Positions 51,301 to 64,000 of a DNA stretch of 64,000 bases are shown one piece after another. A program made the position numbers and the translations under genes. Origin of the DNA: Anastatus disparis (Eukaryota; Arthropoda; Insecta; Hymenoptera; Eupelmidae); contig JAFFSR010000251.1 in NCBI GenBank assembly GCA_017163975.1, positions 1,426,001 through 1,490,000 of the forward strand, given 5' to 3'. Position 1 is the stretch's first letter. Each line of letters opens with the position of its first letter. Below the pieces are notes generated by a model. That model did no database searches and was not told the DNA's origin. It was given only the letters and a program-made list of their open reading frames with translations.

Positions 51301-52625
51301 TAGAATTTCAAACAAATATTTGCTGCCCTTGCATTTTCAATTAACGGTTTATTTACTAACAATTGACATTGAATAAATGTGAGCATGTTTATTCGTTTCG
51401 AATGCACTCGTGTAGATTGACCCACATTAAATGCCGTTGTCACTGATTCTACAAGTGAATTTACAACCGGTTCATTCAATTATGCTAATTGCGGTAAATG
51501 GATCGAAAAAAAAATTATATTGTTTTTGAATTATTTTCAATTATTTTTATGAAATTGATTTTACTTTTTTATCGATACCGCAAATGACTAATTGATTTTA
51601 AAATCAAGTATTTTAAAAATATTTTTGGGTTGCATTTAGTTTAATGCTGTTAAATAGAAGTGCATAACAAATAAATGGTTCAAAAGAAAATTAAATCGTT
51701 GACCTGAATAAAAATAGAAAATAAACTCTCTTTGTTTATCCAAAATTTAAATTTCAAAAAATAATCTTTGATGTGCTTACAGGTGAATAATTATTGCAAT
51801 AACATGAATAAAATTTATTTATATTGAAATATAAAACATCACATGAATTTAACAGAATTCAATATTATCACGATTCTTAATTATATAAAGAAAATTTCAC
51901 GATTCGGTAAACTTTCATCTCTTTTCTTATTTCTAATTGGCACAAAATCAATATTAAAAGATAACATAATTTAAAAGCTTCGAATTATATTTCTAATAAA
52001 ACAGAAAATTTTACATTTACGTTTTTAAAAGAAAATTGTCAAGTAAACTAACACCATCCGGCTCTTCATGATTCCTGTAATGGAAGTTTTAATCAATTTT
52101 TTTTCCTAATTATCATATATGTATATATATTCACTAGCTTCATAGTTTAAACATTTACCGTGTCCCTAAATAATAATATATGAGAGCGCGGACATAGTTA
52201 AATTTAAAACAATAAAATAAAATTTACAATACTAAAAGCTTAATAAATTGGCATTAAAATTATCACAGTGCATCATATAACAATAGTTAGTGAATAAAAG
52301 CGTATATGTATTAGTTGGCTATAAATAAAAATTAAAAAAGCTGCAAGAAGCTTTATGAGTTTGAGATCGAGTGCTATTTTGGTTGATGATAATAGATTCG
52401 TCGATAGAGAAATCCCAATTATAAATTTTATCATGCATCATACAATTACCAAATCTAATTTCTTAATTTTTTTTGGTGCTTAAGATATACATGCTGCGCT
52501 ACGTTTTATCATCAGATAAAATTAACCTTAATCCTTTTTTTTTAACTACAAGATACGTTTTCTACAGTGCAAAATAGTGGCGAAAAATTGTCTAAGTAAG
52601 AATGTTATTCGCATTCTTCGCATAC
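48318..52625. other. Non-coding interval between converging ASCC3 and malic enzyme genes
   Basis: The 3' ends of two convergent genes meet here. AATAAA at 48433-48438 is a likely ASCC3 polyadenylation signal, 116 nt after the stop. The rest is AT-rich. Open frames such as 48713-48940 and 50281-50499 (plus) encode Phe/Leu/Ile-rich translations typical of chance frames. I see no supported exon, RNA gene or repeat element. Confidence 0.45.
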
Positions 52626-60626
<8,001 letters not shown>

Positions 60627-61797
60627 TGGAAAATTACATTATTACAAAATTAGGTTTATTGCTTTGTATTTTTTTTTCTGTAAATGTTTGCATTTAACAA
60701 ATATTAAAGTGCATAAGTGCTTATTAACAAGATTAATTGTTTAAATATTATTGTTTCATTAAAATAAAAGACAAGGTCTTTTCAAGAATATAGAAATTTA
60801 AGATAAAAAATTAAATATAGTAAATTTAGAGTAAATATAGTCTTGTTTGTAGGGTTAAAGTTTAATTTATAGTCAGTCATCAAAATAAAATTTACGATTT
60901 ACTTAAACTAGTAAATTACGTAATGATAATTAAAATTTTAATTTTTTTAAAATTTTTATCGTCGCTGTACTTATGCTATCGTTGTGATGCTAATTAGCAA
61001 CGGAGGTCGTCAGTGCGTTTGTGAACAAAGCACGTGTAACGTACAGTGGTGCTTGAATTAATCGGCTGCTGAGAGCGGGATTCGAACTCGGGACCTCGAG
61101 ATTGTGAATCCATCGCTCTGCTGAGTGAGCCACTGAAGACCTCTACTAGTAAATATAATTATTGTACTTTTATATAACAAGTAATTATCTTTCGTTTATT
61201 TCAATTATTTTAAATAATTATTTTTTATATAACTTATTCTTCATATTTTAAATAAAAGTAAAAATGGATTAAAAATTTTAATTTTTTGAGATTATTAATA
61301 AAAATAAATTTTAGCTAAATTAAAAAAAAATGTTGATGTACAAAAGAACAAAAAGTTTGCAGGCATTGCATACAAAGCTTAACTAAATGAAACATAGCTG
61401 TAACTCTGTTATCACTTCTAGTCAATCGCCGCTCGTAACCAATCAATTAATCGAATTAACAAGCGGACACATTTCAATTTTATCTGGATTACTCGAACAC
61501 ATTGAGTGTGTGTTATAAATCTTAAGTCAATACTACAAAGTTTACTGGCATCAATGAAACATTTTACGCGTAATTTAAAATATTTGTCATTAATGAAAAC
61601 ACAAAATTACAAAAAATTACAACTAATTTAGTGCATAACAAAAAAAATATGACTATACATTTAATAATCAATTTTGTTTTCGAAAGTTCAATAGTTAATG
61701 ATATAACAGATGTAAAATAGTTTCATAATAATTAAAAATAAAGTTTTAAAATTCTTAAAGTGCAATGTACTTAATAACTAATAAATAACCCTTACGT
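60627..61797. other. Upstream flank of malic enzyme
   Basis: This holds the SINE copy at 60957-61142 and otherwise AT-rich DNA. A less AT-rich patch at 61390-61510 could contain the malic enzyme promoter and leader on the minus strand (TTATAACACACACTC at about 61520-61506), but no first exon could be fixed. Confidence 0.35.
60957..61142 (-). mobile_element. tRNA-derived SINE, copy 2
   Basis: In minus orientation it has an A-box-like TGGCTCACTCAGCAGAG, a B box GAGTTCGAATCC, a body shared with the copies at 35488 and 63726, and a T-rich run on the plus strand at its 3' end. ACTAGTAAAT occurs on both sides (60907-60916 and 61145-61154), a possible target duplication that would include the A-rich tail. 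The tRNA-like head keeps a good B box. Confidence 0.8.
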
Positions 61798-61890
61798 ATG
61801 CTTAAAACAATGTTTGCGATTACAAAACTACTAATCGTTTTGGTTCTCGTTCAACTTTTGTCAGGTATTTGGCTAACAACGAACTTTTGA
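61798..61890 (+). CDS. Signal-peptide-like small ORF or first exon, unknown gene
   Basis: The ATG at 61798 opens a 30-codon frame starting MLKTMFAITKLLIVLVLVQL, a near-ideal secretory signal peptide. Codons such as GTT CTC GTT CAA CTT differ from the AT background. A splice donor, CAG|GTATTT, falls at 61864/61865, right at the end of the hydrophobic core. Secreted insect peptides often have such a first exon. Possible continuations in a compatible phase are 62420-62526 and 63042-63100, each ending in a stop and containing two cysteines, but neither acceptor is strong. I recognise no family and do not claim a function. Confidence 0.25.
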   Translation: MLKTMFAITKLLIVLVLVQLLSGIWLTTNF

Positions 61891-63526
61891 AAGATATATT
61901 TAAAATATTACGTATTTCGCGCCTAATATTATTTTATAACCTAAATATAAGTAAAAGAAAAAATTTTTTTCTAGTGGCATGATAATTTAAGGCGAATGGT
62001 TATATAACTAAAGTTAAATTTCAAGACTGAGAGAAAACTAGAACAAAAATTACAATATCTTTTTTAAAAATTATACAATACTGCATCGTAAAACTGCCAC
62101 AGATCTTCATTTTCGCAAAATATTACCACTTAATTTCATTTTAAAGTGAAATTTGCTGAAAATGTTATAAAAATTTCTGGTAAATAATATTTATTTGAGA
62201 AATATGGTAATTTTCAGCCACAATGTCATTCTGAGGCATCTTTAGTAAATAATATTTTACAAAAAGTATTGTAATTTTTTACTCTACTTTGCTCTTTATG
62301 AGTAAATGATTAAATTAAATAAATTAAAATTTAATAAATATAGCATTTGTTAAAGGCACAAGATAAATACTATAAAAGAATGTGATTATTCGACACTTGG
62401 TGTACGCTTAACGTTGATCAAGGCAGATTGTTATTGGATCCTTGCAATCTGATACTTAAAAGCGTTTATAATTCTGTTATAATACACGGAAAGCATATTG
62501 GATCTACAGTTGGAATTCCTTGCTGAATAAGTAAGTAAATGATCAATTTGCGTGTCTACGTATGAAAAAGTATGTTTAAACTTTTTACAATAATTATTAT
62601 TTTCTCAAATGAAAATTTGAAGATACACGAATGTTGTTAATAACATTTAAATTTTCAAAAACAAACAATAAGGTACTAAAATAACTTATTTTCATTATAA
62701 AAATAAATGATATTTATGTTTTACGCTGCATTATTATGAATATAATATTTAATAGTACTGCACAGTATTGCTATAATTATGTTTTTATACTAAAAAATTG
62801 TTTAAAAATGTTAAATTTACAAAATATTTGGGATCAAGCGGGAGAATATATGGTTTAGAAAAATTTCCTAAAAGTTGTAAAGGTTCTACAATCTGAACAC
62901 AATTTTATACAGAAAATTATTAACCGATTCCATCAATATCAAAGCTTTTTACGAATTTCAAATTTCAAAGATAAACTTCACGAAATCACGATAAAATTTA
63001 AAAATATTGAACTATAAATAATTTTAAACTTTTTTGTAAAGCCGGCTTGTCTGGAAAGTGCGAACACAACACGGCAACTCTTTTGCATTGTTATTTATGA
63101 GTGTTAAGTTTATCATCTACTTTTTTGTACTCGGTTTTGTTGGGTGCTTTTTAACTTTATTATTTGAATGTGATTTCTAGGGCTGGTAACATTTTATGAA
63201 GTATATTCTGCACGGATGAAACATGCTCTATGAGAAAATTTTACAGTGAAATTTTAAAAATGTATGAAATTGCACTATTAGAAGATAATTCATGTTTTCG
63301 TTTATCACAAAAAAATGCGATATAACAAAAAAACAAATTATATAAGTTTTAAAAAATAGTACAATTAAAAAAAAATTAAATATTTAAAATATCATTCATG
63401 TCTCATTAACTACTAATTTAAACTGCGCTCCCACTGATACAGTATAGCTTTGGTGCACCCCAGCATCTATTCATTTGAAATCCCAATATATACGTCTATT
63501 TGAATGCATGCAATACTAGCATGTAA
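61891..63526. other. AT-rich stretch with possible exons of a plus-strand gene
   Basis: There are two GC-richer islands. 62386-62526 is open on the plus strand with WCTLN... and ...GIPC before the stop. At 63042-63100, after the acceptor-like TTTTTTGTAAAG, the plus strand is open with two Cys before the stop TGA. Either could belong with the signal-peptide exon at 61798. Otherwise nothing is recognised. Confidence 0.2.
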
Positions 63527-63726
63527 TATTTTTTTACGTCGTTGTATTTGTGCTATTACGTTGTTGCGGTGCTAATTAGAGACGGAGGTCGTTTCAGTGT
63601 GCTTGTAAACAAAGCACATGTAACGTACAGTGATGCTTGTATCATTCGAATGAGAGCGGGATCCGAACTAGGGTTATCGAATTACAAATCCATCACTCGA
63701 CCGACTGAGCCCCACTGAAGACCTCG
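63527..63726 (-). mobile_element. tRNA-derived SINE, copy 3
   Basis: In minus orientation it begins GAGGTCTTCAGTGGGGCTCAG and carries a degraded B box (TAGTTCGGATCC). The body matches the other two copies (CAAGCATCACTGTACGTTACATGTGC), and it ends in a poly-T run on the plus strand (63527-63535). It is more diverged from copy 1 than copy 2 is. No convincing target duplication was found. Confidence 0.75.
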
Positions 63727-63729
63727 CTT

Positions 63730-64000
63730 GTCCGTATAATTGATTGACAAGTATTTACTAATTTTGAAGAATTAAAATTTTAAATAATATAAAAAAATAT
63801 ATATATTATTGATTATAATAATTTAATTAATTTTTATGGAATGTACATAATTTCTTATTTTTATTTCAATTGAATTAATTTAAATAATAAAGCTGATATT
63901 TATTATATTAAAGATTATGTTTGTACTTTTGTTTCATCAATCCATAATCAGGTTATCAATATGAAGTAAAGTTTGGTTTTGCCTTATAAGCCGTGCGTTT
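63730..64000. other. AT-rich end of window
   Basis: No feature recognised. Confidence 0.4.

Overview
This window looks like nuclear DNA from an insect. It is very AT-rich, the genes have many short GT-AG introns, and every recognisable protein is of the animal type. The AT bias, dense MITE-like palindromes and compact multi-exon genes would suit a hymenopteran such as a parasitoid wasp, but that placement is only an inference. I see no bacterial-style operon, CRISPR array, rRNA or ordinary tRNA gene.

Layout. 520-2042 (minus): a PAQR/haemolysin-III family membrane protein close to MMD; its extreme N-terminus or 5' leader exon is not resolved. 2043-16547: a gene-poor AT-rich stretch with several inverted-repeat mobile elements, a 666-bp near-perfect palindrome, an orphan terminal exon, a CTCF-like motif and promoter-like patches. 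16548-27037 (minus): an SLC16 monocarboxylate/aromatic amino acid transporter of the MCT8/MCT10 (karmoisin) kind in nine coding exons. Its last exon lies 1.76 kb from the others and is easy to miss because an in-frame stop sits inside the preceding splice donor. 27142-36363: non-coding upstream DNA with two promoter-like zones, an (AT)n tract and a tRNA-derived SINE with a 17-bp target duplication. 36364-37656 (minus): deoxyhypusine hydroxylase (DOHH), complete, three exons. 38610-48317 (plus): ASCC3, the large Ski2-like helicase, complete in 27 in-frame exons, transcribed divergently from DOHH. 48318-52625: non-coding. 52626-60626 (minus): malic enzyme, eight coding exons. 60627-64000: two more SINE copies and, on the plus strand, a signal-peptide-like exon of unknown gene.

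The five recognised genes do not form a pathway. DOHH (eIF5A hypusination) and ASCC3 (rescue of collided ribosomes, alkylation repair) are divergent neighbours that both touch translation, which may be coincidence. Malic enzyme supplies NAD(P)H and pyruvate, and an SLC16 carrier moves monocarboxylates or aromatic amino acids.

The least explained sequence is the mobile and structured DNA: three TTAA-flanked elements with three different terminal repeats, a two-copy hairpin MITE family, a three-copy tRNA-SINE family whose 5' end can pair with its own 3' region, and the long palindrome at 6485-7150. I found no convincing new multi-gene system. Exon joins were checked for reading phase by hand; no alignment or database search was run.
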